A stretch of 29,705 nucleotides of DNA, from assembly GCA_903928755.1 (NCBI GenBank), contig CAIYSH010000048.1, forward strand, positions 1-29,705. Reading direction: 5' to 3'. A program made the translations under genes and the position numbers. Positions 23,398-29,705 of the stretch are shown here, one piece after another. This DNA is from an uncultured Alphaproteobacteria bacterium (GTDB lineage: Bacteria; Pseudomonadota; Alphaproteobacteria; Caulobacterales; Caulobacteraceae). The notes beneath the pieces are model-generated. The model was given only the letters and a program-made list of their open reading frames with translations. It was not told the DNA's origin and made no database searches. Position 1 is the stretch's first letter. Each line of letters opens with the position of its first letter.

Positions 23398-24266
23398 CTG
23401 TCCTCGGCCCTCAGGGCCATGACCCGGTTGTAGAGCTCCCGTCGGGGCAGGCCGAAGGCCTTGCTGACCTCGGCTGCCGCATCAGCGGGACGCAGTCGGG
23501 TCATGGCGTCGCTCAGGGCCTGGTCCACCTGTTCGGCGGTATAGGACCTGGCCAGACCCGGCCCGACAAGAATGACGAATTCACCCCTGGGATCAGCGAA
23601 ATCCGGATTTGTCGCAAGTGTGTCCAGCGTCCCGCGGGAGACGGTTTCGTAGAGCTTGGTAAGCTCCCTGGCGACGGCGGCGGGTCTTGGCCCGAGCACC
23701 TCGGCCATGTCCTTCAGGCTGGCCGCGACCCGGCTTGACCCCTCGAAAAAAACCAAGGTTGCCGGAACATGGCTGAGGGTGTCCAGAAAGGTTCGCCGCG
23801 CCGCGCTCTTGGGTGGAGGAAAGCCGGCAAACATGAACATGTCTGTCGGCAGGCCGGAGACTGCCAGACCCGCCAGGACAGCAGATGCCCCGGGAGCCGG
23901 AAACACGCTGGTTCCCTGGGCCAGGGCATCCCTGGCCAGCCGGAAACCCGGGTCCGACACCATGGGCGTGCCGGCATCCGATACAAGGGCGACCCGGGCC
24001 CCGTCGGCCAGGGCCTTCAGGATTTTCGGGGCTGCCCGGTCGGCGGCGTGCTCGTCATAGCGCTCAAGTTTCTTTGAAAGCCCATAGGCATTCATGAGCT
24101 TGGCCGTGACCCGGGTATCTTCTGCCAGAACCATGTCGGCCGAAGACAGGATATCCAGTGCCCTGAGGGTGATGTCCCTCAGATTTCCGATCGGCGTTGC
24201 AACAAGATAGAGCCCAGGTGCCAGGGGGGCATCGGAGAGAGGCGGGGGCGGTGGGTGGCGCGACAT
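23394..24266 (-). CDS. rsmI: 16S rRNA (cytidine1402-2'-O)-methyltransferase
   Basis: RsmI methylates the ribose of C1402 in the decoding centre of 16S rRNA. The 290 residues have the tetrapyrrole-methylase fold: GLYLVATPIGNLRDITLRAL, AEDTRVT, LVSDAGTPMVSDPGF, PAPGASAVLAGLAVSGLPTD and FFEGSSRV. A C-terminal helical domain (AAAEVSKAFGLPRRELY) follows, as in the full-length family. The Pro-rich start (RHPPPPPL) is a local feature. It lies 27 nt after hemW and overlaps yraN. Confidence 0.96.
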   Translation of the reverse strand: MSRHPPPPPLSDAPLAPGLYLVATPIGNLRDITLRALDILSSADMVLAEDTRVTAKLMNAYGLSKKLERYDEHAADRAAPKILKALADGARVALVSDAGTPMVSDPGFRLARDALAQGTSVFPAPGASAVLAGLAVSGLPTDMFMFAGFPPPKSAARRTFLDTLSHVPATLVFFEGSSRVAASLKDMAEVLGPRPAAVARELTKLYETVSRGTLDTLATNPDFADPRGEFVILVGPGLARSYTAEQVDQALSDAMTRLRPADAAAEVSKAFGLPRRELYNRVMALRAEDR

Positions 24267-24293
24267 GTCTTAGGCATCGCCGGTTCGAGGGCC

Positions 24294-25442
24294 TCACGCA
24301 AGGGCGAGACGGCTTGTAACCCAATTCAGCACCAGACGGCCGCCGGGGGTGGCCCTCAGGCGATGGCTGTCGGCGACCAGCAGGCCAGAGTCTACCAGCG
24401 AGCAGACCTCTGGATGTCCCGCCTCAAGACCCAGTGCGGTCAGATCTGCAAAGGCCACCCCTTCGGTGATCCTCAGGCCCGACAGCAGGCGTTCTTCAGC
24501 GGCCGAAACGGGGCTCAAGATTTCGGTCTCTGCCAGTCCGAGGCCGTGGTTCTGCACCCTGTCCATGTAGTCGCCCGGCCGCATGGCCGCGATGGTGGCC
24601 TGTCGTGCACCGTTGAGGGTTATCCGACCGTGGGCACCAGGGCCGATGCCGAGATAGTCCTCACCTCGCCAGTAAAGGAGATTGTGTCGGGATTGATGCG
24701 CCCCTGAAAGGGCATGGTTGGACACTTCATAGGCGTCGAACCCGGCCTGGCCCAGGACGTGCTGGGTCACTTCGTAGAGGTCGGCCGCCAGATCCGGTCC
24801 CGGTGGGGTCAAGTGTCCACGACCGACAGCGCGATCAAAGGCCGTCCCCGTCTCGATGGTCAACTGATAGGGTGAGACATGCCGGGCCCCAAGCCTCAGG
24901 GCGGACTCCAGCTCCCGGGTCCAGGCTGAAGCGGTCTGACCAGGGCGGGCATAGATCAGATCGATGGACAGCCTGGGAAAGATTTCGGCGGCAAGCCCGG
25001 CCGCGCGCTGGCCCTCCAGGGATGTATGGTCGCGGCCCAGGACCTTGAGGGCCTCATCATCCAGGGCCTGCAGTCCAAGGGACAGCCTGTTGACCCCGGC
25101 TGACCGGAACCCCCGGAATTTGGCCGCCTCAGCATCTGTGGGATTGGCCTCCAGGGTGACTTCAATTTCGCCATGGTCCGGCCATAGACGCCGGCAGGCC
25201 GCGAGGATCTCTGCGATCCATTCTGGAGCCATCAGCGAAGGTGTCCCGCCACCGAAAAATACCGACACCAGGGTCCGGGGCCCCAGTCGGGCGGCCTGGG
25301 CTTCAAGATCCTTCAGGATCGCCGCCTTCAGGGCGAGGCCCTGATCCTCACGCCCCCTGTGACGATAGACATTGAAGTCACAGTAAGGACAGATCCTCGA
25401 ACAGAAGGGCCAGTGTACATAGACCCCAAGTACGGGGCTCAA
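24294..25442 (-). CDS. hemW: Radical SAM heme chaperone HemW
   Basis: HemW is a radical SAM protein that binds heme and passes it to membrane partners. The 382 residues start with YVHWPFCSRICPYCDFN; C14, C18 and C21 hold the 4Fe-4S cluster. Phe after the next residue in place of the Cys seen in HemN supports HemW and not the oxygen-independent coproporphyrinogen oxidase. FFGGGTPSLM and LGLQALDDEALKVLGR follow. The start is TTG at 25442, overlapping the rdgB stop (TTGA), with no other in-frame start before the motif. Confidence 0.93.
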   Translation of the reverse strand: MSPVLGVYVHWPFCSRICPYCDFNVYRHRGREDQGLALKAAILKDLEAQAARLGPRTLVSVFFGGGTPSLMAPEWIAEILAACRRLWPDHGEIEVTLEANPTDAEAAKFRGFRSAGVNRLSLGLQALDDEALKVLGRDHTSLEGQRAAGLAAEIFPRLSIDLIYARPGQTASAWTRELESALRLGARHVSPYQLTIETGTAFDRAVGRGHLTPPGPDLAADLYEVTQHVLGQAGFDAYEVSNHALSGAHQSRHNLLYWRGEDYLGIGPGAHGRITLNGARQATIAAMRPGDYMDRVQNHGLGLAETEILSPVSAAEERLLSGLRITEGVAFADLTALGLEAGHPEVCSLVDSGLLVADSHRLRATPGGRLVLNWVTSRLALA

Positions 25443-26038
25443 AGTATGGCCGCCCGAAGCTGGGCAAAGGCGAGGGCCCTGTGGCTCATGGCGTCCTTTC
25501 TGGTGGGCTCCATTTCGCCGAAGGTCTCAATCTCGCCGTCGGGTATGAAGATCGGATCATATCCGAACCCCCGATCGCCCCTGGGGGGGAAGGTCAGGAC
25601 CCCTGTCAGACGGCCCTCCACGACAATCGCCGGGCCATCGGGCCAGGCGACGGCCAGGGCGCAGGTAAACCAGGCACTGCGGTCGGCCACGCCGGTTGCA
25701 GCGACTTCCTTTTCGATCCTGGTCATGGCCAGGCTGAAATCCTTGGTTTCACCCGCCCACCGCGCCGAGAAGATACCGGGCGCGCCCCCAAGGGCGGATA
25801 CCGACAATCCGGAGTCATCGGCCAGGGCAACCAGGCCACTGGCCTGCGCCGCGGCCCGCGCCTTCAGCAGGGCATTGCCCTCAAAGGTGGTTTCGGTTTC
25901 CTCGGGCTCCGGCAGACCCAATTGACCTGCCGTCACCAGGTCGAACCGGTTTTCAAGAATTTCCGCCAGCTCCCGCGCCTTGCCCGGATTGTGGGTGGCC
26001 ACAACCATCCGGGAGCCGGGCTTCAGAATGAGGGGCAT
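25439..26038 (-). CDS. rdgB: dITP/XTP pyrophosphatase
   Basis: RdgB removes non-canonical purine nucleotides (dITP, XTP) by cleaving off pyrophosphate, keeping them out of DNA. The 199 residues show VVATHNPGKARELAEIL, TTFEGNALLKARAAA, LADDSGLSV..LGGAPGIFSARWAG and GDRGFGYDPIFIP, then MSHRALAF. AGGAGA lies 6 nt before the ATG at 26038. In many alphaproteobacteria rph-rdgB-hemW is a continuous unit; here rdgB is separated from rph by 341 nt that hold a small opposite-strand gene. Confidence 0.97.
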   Translation of the reverse strand: MPLILKPGSRMVVATHNPGKARELAEILENRFDLVTAGQLGLPEPEETETTFEGNALLKARAAAQASGLVALADDSGLSVSALGGAPGIFSARWAGETKDFSLAMTRIEKEVAATGVADRSAWFTCALAVAWPDGPAIVVEGRLTGVLTFPPRGDRGFGYDPIFIPDGEIETFGEMEPTRKDAMSHRALAFAQLRAAIL

Positions 26039-26141
26039 TCAGGTCTCCTGCTTTGATGGATCATGCCGCATTTGCCACTGGCGGGCGACCGGAAATGCGT
26101 GCGCTGCAACATGATTTTGTTGGCATTCGTCCATTTTGATA

Positions 26142-26169
26142 TTGAAATCGTCGGCTTTCACGCCTATGT
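26142..26169 (+). promoter_or_regulatory. Possible promoter of the 35-residue protein gene
   Basis: TTGAAA (26142-26147) and CTATGT (26164-26169) are 16 bp apart in an AT-rich stretch, with a predicted start near 26176 and a leader of about 33 nt. Other spacings in the region are possible. Confidence 0.35.
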
Positions 26170-26208
26170 GCACCGCAACAATTGCTGCATTGCACAAGGA
26201 TTTCCCCC

Positions 26209-26316
26209 ATGGCTCGCGCCATTGAAAACTTCATCGACCGCCTGATGGCCCCCTTCGCCGAAGAACTGGCCCGGATGCCCGCCTCGGCCTTCCGCCAATT
26301 GCTGGCCTATCGCTGA
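26209..26316 (+). CDS. Small protein, 35 residues, unknown
   Basis: An ATG at 26209 is preceded by AAGGA (9 nt spacing), and a 35-residue frame ends with TGA at 26314-26316. A strong terminator follows 22 nt later. The sequence starts MARAIENFIDRLMAPFAEEL and ends in FRQLLAYR. It should form one or two amphipathic helices with a basic end and has no cysteines or signal peptide. I know no family for it. The gene lies alone on the plus strand between rph and rdgB. The ribosome site, start, length and terminator together argue for a real gene; lack of known relatives keeps confidence moderate. Confidence 0.6.
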   Translation: MARAIENFIDRLMAPFAEELARMPASAFRQLLAYR

Positions 26317-26338
26317 GCCGGACCTGACGGCAAAAAGG

Positions 26339-26367
26339 AAAAAGCGACCGGCTTTGGTCGCTTTTTT
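26339..26367. terminator. Bidirectional intrinsic terminator
   Basis: AAAAAGCGACC (26339-26349) pairs perfectly with GGTCGCTTTTT (26356-26366) around a 6-nt loop and ends in a T run. The A tract on the left arm gives a T run on the other strand, so it can end both the small plus-strand gene and rph. Confidence 0.92.
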
Positions 26368-26379
26368 CATGCCTGCAAC

Positions 26380-27096
26380 CTAACCCGCCACAGCCAGTTT
26401 CTGGACCTGGCAAAGGTCTGCAATGCCGGAACGTGCCAGGGCGAAAAGCGCTTCGAACTCATCCTGATGAAAGCCCCGCTTCTCTCCCGTTGCCTGGATT
26501 TCCACGATCGATCCCGAACCGGTCAGGACGAAATTGGCATCCGCCTCGGCGTTGGAGTCTTCCTCGTATTCAAGGTCCAGGACTGGCAGGCCATTATAGA
26601 TCCCGCATGAAATCGCCGCGACCTGATCCACAATCGGGTCCCTTGTGATCATGCCCTCGCTCATCAGCTTTTGGGTTGCCAGGCGCAGGGCTACCCATGC
26701 ACCGGTAATTGCCGCGGTCCGGGTGCCGCCATCGGCCTGGATGACATCACAGTCCAGGGAAATCTGCCGCTCGCCCAGGGCCGCCGGGTCAATGACCGCG
26801 CGCAGGGATCGCCCGATCAGGCGCTGGATCTCCTGGGTGCGACCCGACTGCTTGCCCTCGGAAGCCTCACGGCGGCCCCGGGTGTGTGTGGCGCGGGGCA
26901 GCATGCCATATTCGGCCGTGACCCATCCCTGACCTCTTCCGCGCATGAAGGGCGGAACGCGTTCCTCGACGCTGGCAGTGATCAGGACCTTGGTATGGCC
27001 AAAGCTGGCGAGGCAGGAACCTTCGGCATAGCGGTTCACATGGGTTTCGAGGGTAACGCTGCGAAGCTGATCGGCCAGCCGTTCTGAGGGACGCAT
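26380..27096 (-). CDS. rph: Ribonuclease PH
   Basis: RNase PH trims the 3' ends of tRNAs by phosphorolysis. The 238 residues are the family length and start with RPSERLADQLRSVTLET. They include EGSCLASFGHTKVLITASVEERVPPFMRGRGQGWVTAEYGMLPRATHTR, RTQEIQRLIGRSLRA, LDCDVIQADGGTRTAAITGA and VLDLEYEEDSNAEADANFVLT. It diverges from hrcA and ends at the bidirectional terminator, so it is probably not cotranscribed with rdgB. Confidence 0.97.
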   Translation of the reverse strand: MRPSERLADQLRSVTLETHVNRYAEGSCLASFGHTKVLITASVEERVPPFMRGRGQGWVTAEYGMLPRATHTRGRREASEGKQSGRTQEIQRLIGRSLRAVIDPAALGERQISLDCDVIQADGGTRTAAITGAWVALRLATQKLMSEGMITRDPIVDQVAAISCGIYNGLPVLDLEYEEDSNAEADANFVLTGSGSIVEIQATGEKRGFHQDEFEALFALARSGIADLCQVQKLAVAG

Positions 27097-27119
27097 GGGA
27101 ATCCTTTATCATGAGCGGC

Positions 27120-27147
27120 TTGCGCCCGGGGTCTGTGCGCTTATCCT
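27120..27147 (+). promoter_or_regulatory. Possible hrcA promoter
   Basis: TTGCGC (27120-27125) and TATCCT (27142-27147) are 16 bp apart, with a predicted start near 27154. No CIRCE repeat (TTAGCACTC with its inverse) is present, so HrcA does not obviously control its own gene here. Confidence 0.4.
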
Positions 27148-27167
27148 AGATCAGAGAGGCTTCGTCC

Positions 27168-27194
27168 ATGTCCCCACCTGATCGATCGACTTGA
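27168..27194 (+). CDS. Possible leader ORF before hrcA (8 residues)
   Basis: An ATG at 27168 has GAGAGG 8 nt upstream, the best ribosome site in the region, and opens an eight-codon frame (MSPPDRST). Its TGA at 27192-27194 overlaps the TTG start of hrcA. It may couple translation to hrcA, or the ribosome site may serve something else. It could be chance. Confidence 0.35.
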   Translation: MSPPDRST

Positions 27195-28258
27195 CCCACT
27201 CCCTTCTGTCCGCAGGACCGTCCCTTACCGAACTGGACAGCCGGGCCCGGGAGATTTTCCGGCGTGTCGTGGAGAGCTATATTGAAACGGGAGAGCCCGT
27301 AGGATCCCGGACCCTTTCAAAAGGTGGCGTCCAGCTATCCCCGGCCTCGATCCGCAACACCATGCAGGACCTGACGACCCTCGGCCTGCTCGGGGCTCCC
27401 CATGTCAGTGCCGGGCGCCTGCCAACCCATGCGGGCCTGAGGCTGTTCGTGGACGGGCTCATGGAAGTCGGCCATGTCAGTGATGATGAGCGCCGGACCA
27501 TCGAAACCCGGCTTGCCAGCAAGGGTGGCTCCTTCGACGATGCCCTGACCGAAGCCACGGCCCTGCTTTCAGGTCTCGCCGGCGGCGCGGGTATTGTGGT
27601 GACCCCGGTGCGGGACGCCGGGGTGAAACATGTCGAATTCGTCGCCCTGGGCAGTGGCCAGGCCCTGGCCGTCATGGTGTTTGAGGATGGCACGGTTGAA
27701 AACCGGGTCATGACCCTGAAGGCCGGTGTCACGCCTTCATCCCTGATGGAAGCCTCGAACTTCCTGAATTCGCGGATGCGCGGCAAGACCCTGGCGGAGG
27801 CCGGGGCAGATATCCGGATCGAACTGGAACATGCCCAGCGACAGCTGAACGAGACTGCAGCCCGGCTGGTGGAGGACGGCCTGGCCGCCTGGGGGGGTGG
27901 GGAAGGCTCTGAGAGGGCGCTGATCGTCCGGGGTCGGGCCAATCTGCTCAGCGATCGCGAGAGCATTGATGATCTGGAGCGCGTCCGGATGCTGTTCGAT
28001 GACCTTGAACAGAAAGAACACCTGATCGGTCTGCTCGACGGTGTCCGTGAGGCCCAGGGGGTGCGCATTTTTATCGGGGCCGAGACCCGGTTGTTTTCGC
28101 TTTCGGGTTCCGCAGTGATTGCGGCACCCTATATGACGGGTCGACAGAAGGTCCTGGGTGCAATCGCGGTGATTGGGCCGACCCGACTGAATTATGCCCG
28201 GGTGATCCCGCTGGTGGACTATACCGCCCGCATGCTCTCCCAGGTGACGAGTGGATAA
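27191..28258 (+). CDS. hrcA: Heat-shock repressor HrcA
   Basis: HrcA represses groESL and related genes by binding CIRCE elements and is kept active by GroEL. The 355 residues start with a winged helix region (SRAREIFRRVVESYIETGEPVGSRTLSKGGVQLSPASIRNTM in the family is well kept, about 17-58) and SAGRLPTHAGLRLFVDGLM. A long GAF-like effector part ends in YMTGRQKVLGAIAVIGPTRLNYARVIPLVDYTARMLS. The start appears to be TTG at 27191, as no ATG or GTG precedes the domain in frame. An eight-codon leader frame ends on it. grpE follows 12 nt after the stop, forming an hrcA-grpE operon. Confidence 0.93.
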   Translation: MTHSLLSAGPSLTELDSRAREIFRRVVESYIETGEPVGSRTLSKGGVQLSPASIRNTMQDLTTLGLLGAPHVSAGRLPTHAGLRLFVDGLMEVGHVSDDERRTIETRLASKGGSFDDALTEATALLSGLAGGAGIVVTPVRDAGVKHVEFVALGSGQALAVMVFEDGTVENRVMTLKAGVTPSSLMEASNFLNSRMRGKTLAEAGADIRIELEHAQRQLNETAARLVEDGLAAWGGGEGSERALIVRGRANLLSDRESIDDLERVRMLFDDLEQKEHLIGLLDGVREAQGVRIFIGAETRLFSLSGSAVIAAPYMTGRQKVLGAIAVIGPTRLNYARVIPLVDYTARMLSQVTSG

Positions 28259-28270
28259 GAGGTTCCAGAC

Positions 28271-28888
28271 ATGTCCGACGATCAAACGGCAACAGAAGAG
28301 TTCAATGCTGTCGCCGATGCCGCCCTCGATCACATGGAGGCCCTGGCCGCTGAAAATGCGTCGCTGAAGGAGCAGGTCCTCCGGTTTGCTGCCGATGCAG
28401 AGAACACCAAGCGGCGCGCCGAGCGCGAGGCAAATGATGCCCGGGCCTATGCCATCCAGAAATTTGCCAGGGACCTGCTGACGGTGGCAGATACCCTTGG
28501 GCGCGCCCTGACCGCACCTCCAGCCAGCGACGAACCCGCCGTGAAGAACTTCCTTGTCGGGGTCGAAATGACCGAAAAGGCCCTGCTTTCGGCCTTTGAG
28601 ACCAATGGCCTGAAGCGCCTCGATCCCGTCAAGGGAACCAAATTCGACCCTCATCAGCACCAGGCCGTGATGGAACAGGTGTCAGAGGACACCGGGGCTG
28701 GGGGGGTCATCCAGACCCTGCAGCCGGGCTATGAGCTGCTGGGCCGCCTGGTCCGCCCCGCCATGGTCGTGGTCGCTGCCAAGGGTTCGACCGGCGACGT
28801 CGCTGCCGAGTCCCCGGCGTCAAACCCCTACGGGACAAGCGAAGAGCCCGAGGCTGATACGGGTGGGGCGTTCGACACCCGGGCCTAG
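28271..28888 (+). CDS. grpE: Nucleotide exchange factor GrpE
   Basis: GrpE releases ADP from DnaK and so drives the chaperone cycle. The 205 residues have an acidic N-terminus, a coiled-coil stretch (LAAENASLKEQVLRFAADAENTKRRAEREANDARAY is its core, about 24-60) and a beta-rich head with FDPHQHQAVMEQV and LQPGYELLGRLVRPAMVVVA. A Gly/Glu-rich tail follows. AGAGG lies about 10 nt before the ATG at 28271. It is the second gene of the hrcA operon. Only a weak CCTGG/CCAGG hairpin (28891-28905) follows, so read-through toward dnaN is possible. Confidence 0.96.
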   Translation: MSDDQTATEEFNAVADAALDHMEALAAENASLKEQVLRFAADAENTKRRAEREANDARAYAIQKFARDLLTVADTLGRALTAPPASDEPAVKNFLVGVEMTEKALLSAFETNGLKRLDPVKGTKFDPHQHQAVMEQVSEDTGAGGVIQTLQPGYELLGRLVRPAMVVVAAKGSTGDVAAESPASNPYGTSEEPEADTGGAFDTRA

Positions 28889-28979
28889 TGCCTGGTCCCG
28901 CCAGGGGCCGGTTTCTGCCTGTTCCCTGGTTCCTGATTTCCGCAACAGCCTGCCGCCTCATTTTCTCGGCCGGGTGCCC

Positions 28980-29047
28980 TTCCGTGCGGGACGGAATTCG
29001 CTAAAGTCCAAGGTCCCTCCAGAACCGGAGGGTGGCGGCGAGTCGCC
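28980..29047 (+). promoter_or_regulatory. Inverted repeats in the dnaN upstream region
   Basis: Three repeats lie within 100 nt of dnaN: TTCCGT-N5-ACGGAA (28980-28996), CCCTCC-N6-GGAGGG (29015-29032) and the palindrome GGCGAGTCGCC (29037-29047). The last holds a GAGTC site of the CcrM methylase type (GANTC). A good promoter is not obvious; CTAAAG near 29001 is a possible -10. Confidence 0.3.
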
Positions 29048-29077
29048 TGCCGGCGCCTTGAGATTTCGGACGATACA

Positions 29078-29705
29078 ATGAAGCTGACGATTGAACGCGC
29101 GGCGCTGTTGAAAGCGCTGGGACACGTGCAGAGCGCGGTGGAGCGCCGCAACACAATTCCGATCCTGTCCAATGTCCTGCTGTCAGCCGATCGCGACCGG
29201 CTGAGTTTTTCGGCGACGGATCTGGATATGGAAATCATCGACGAGGCCCTGGCCCAGGTCGATCAGCCAGGCCAGATCACAGCCCCGGCCCATACCCTCT
29301 ATGAGATTGTCCGCAAGCTCCCCGAGGGCTCAGATGTTTCCCTGTCCTTCACCGGAGAGGACCCGCGCCTGACCGTGGCGGCTGGACGGTCACGCTTCAA
29401 CCTGCCGGTCCTGCCGGCGGGGGATTTCCCGGTCATGTCGTCAGACGGCCTTTCGGCACGGATCGGTGTCGATGTGGGGGATCTGATCCGGCTGATCGAC
29501 AAGACCCGGTTTGCGATTTCCACGGAGGAAACGCGCTACTATCTCAATGGCCTCTATCTCCACACGGTGGTTGAGGGCGGCGTCGCCAAGCTGCGCGCGG
29601 TGGCGACAGACGGCCACCGTCTGGCCCTGGCAGAAATGCTGGCCCCTGAAGGCTCGGCCGGATCACCCGGTGTCATTGTGCCGCGCAAGACCATCAATGA
29701 GGCCC
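29078..29705 (+). CDS. dnaN: DNA polymerase III beta subunit (5' part)
   Basis: DnaN is the ring-shaped sliding clamp that tethers the replicative polymerase. The 209 complete codons visible start with MKLTIERAALLKALGHVQSAVERRNTIP, a standard start, and run through SATDLDMEI, LYEIVRKLPEG, FNLPVLPAGDFP and DKTRFAISTEETRYYLNGLYLH to RAVATDGHRLALAE. That covers domain I and much of domain II; the rest lies beyond the right edge. Only a weak ribosome site (GGA) precedes the ATG. In Caulobacter relatives dnaN is likewise away from dnaA. Confidence 0.97.
   Translation, partial: MKLTIERAALLKALGHVQSAVERRNTIPILSNVLLSADRDRLSFSATDLDMEIIDEALAQVDQPGQITAPAHTLYEIVRKLPEGSDVSLSFTGEDPRLTVAAGRSRFNLPVLPAGDFPVMSSDGLSARIGVDVGDLIRLIDKTRFAISTEETRYYLNGLYLHTVVEGGVAKLRAVATDGHRLALAEMLAPEGSAGSPGVIVPRKTINEA

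Noticed and set aside
26063..26245. 60-residue plus-strand frame overlapping the small gene region
   Set aside because: No ribosome site and no protein-like composition; the 26209 frame has the ribosome site and ends at the terminator.
27097..27190. CIRCE element before hrcA
   Set aside because: No TTAGCACTC/GAGTGCTAA pair or near match is present.
27737..28660. 307-residue minus-strand frame across hrcA and grpE
   Set aside because: It crosses two well-supported genes and has no domain I can see.

Overview
The window is about 29.7 kb of GC-rich, densely coding chromosomal DNA from an alphaproteobacterium, most likely Caulobacterales (Caulobacter, Phenylobacterium or a close relative). Four things point there. 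The HPr / EIIA-Man / short HprK / ChvG-ChvI block is an alphaproteobacterial arrangement. The rph, hrcA, grpE and dnaN genes lie together, with dnaN away from dnaA. Many protein ends read like Caulobacter orthologues. Promoter-like sites with TTGCGC-type -35 boxes and leaderless-looking starts also fit. I see no rRNA, tRNA, CRISPR array, insertion sequence, prophage or integration site, so this is core genome and not a mobile island. The species assignment is inference.

Layout, left to right. (1) 1-2500: the translation cluster rimM (partial), trmD, rplS, with an oppositely oriented tesB thioesterase gene between rimM and trmD and a strong terminator after rplS. (2) 2608-4406: rfbD-rfbA (dTDP-rhamnose synthesis) as an overlapping pair, meeting a convergent LysR regulator gene (4413-5324). 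(3) 5535-9482: leuC, a two-domain VOC/glyoxalase-like gene, leuD and leuB, with a 4-nt start/stop overlap at every junction, so the VOC protein is probably made together with the leucine enzymes. (4) 9479-12715: a Tat-exported DUF6134-like protein divergent from an EVE-domain protein, then asd and rarD. (5) 12684-14952: a methyltransferase and ahcY on the minus strand; ahcY has a clear terminator and a promoter with an ATAAAGA/TCTTTAT palindrome just upstream. (6) 15030-20030: a minus-strand block chvI, chvG, hprK, EIIA-Man, HPr, CYTH-CHAD, which joins a phosphorelay PTS, a cell-envelope two-component system and a polyphosphate-type enzyme. (7) 20223-21941: a large unrecognised protein divergent from chvI. 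(8) 21948-27096: rph, rdgB, hemW, rsmI, yraN, gshB on the minus strand, interrupted after rph by a tiny plus-strand gene for a 35-residue protein with its own terminator. (9) 27191-29705: hrcA-grpE (heat-shock control) and the start of dnaN.

Genes are packed tightly, often with ATGA, GTGA or TTGA coupling. Several convergent pairs share hairpins built from the ends of both genes. I found no clear, wholly new multi-gene system. The most promising unknowns are the 35-residue protein at 26209, the 572-residue protein divergent from chvI, the VOC gene inside the leu operon, the palindrome before ahcY, the phased CCCGAC repeats at 10184-10219 and a possible eight-codon leader ORF coupled to the TTG start of hrcA.
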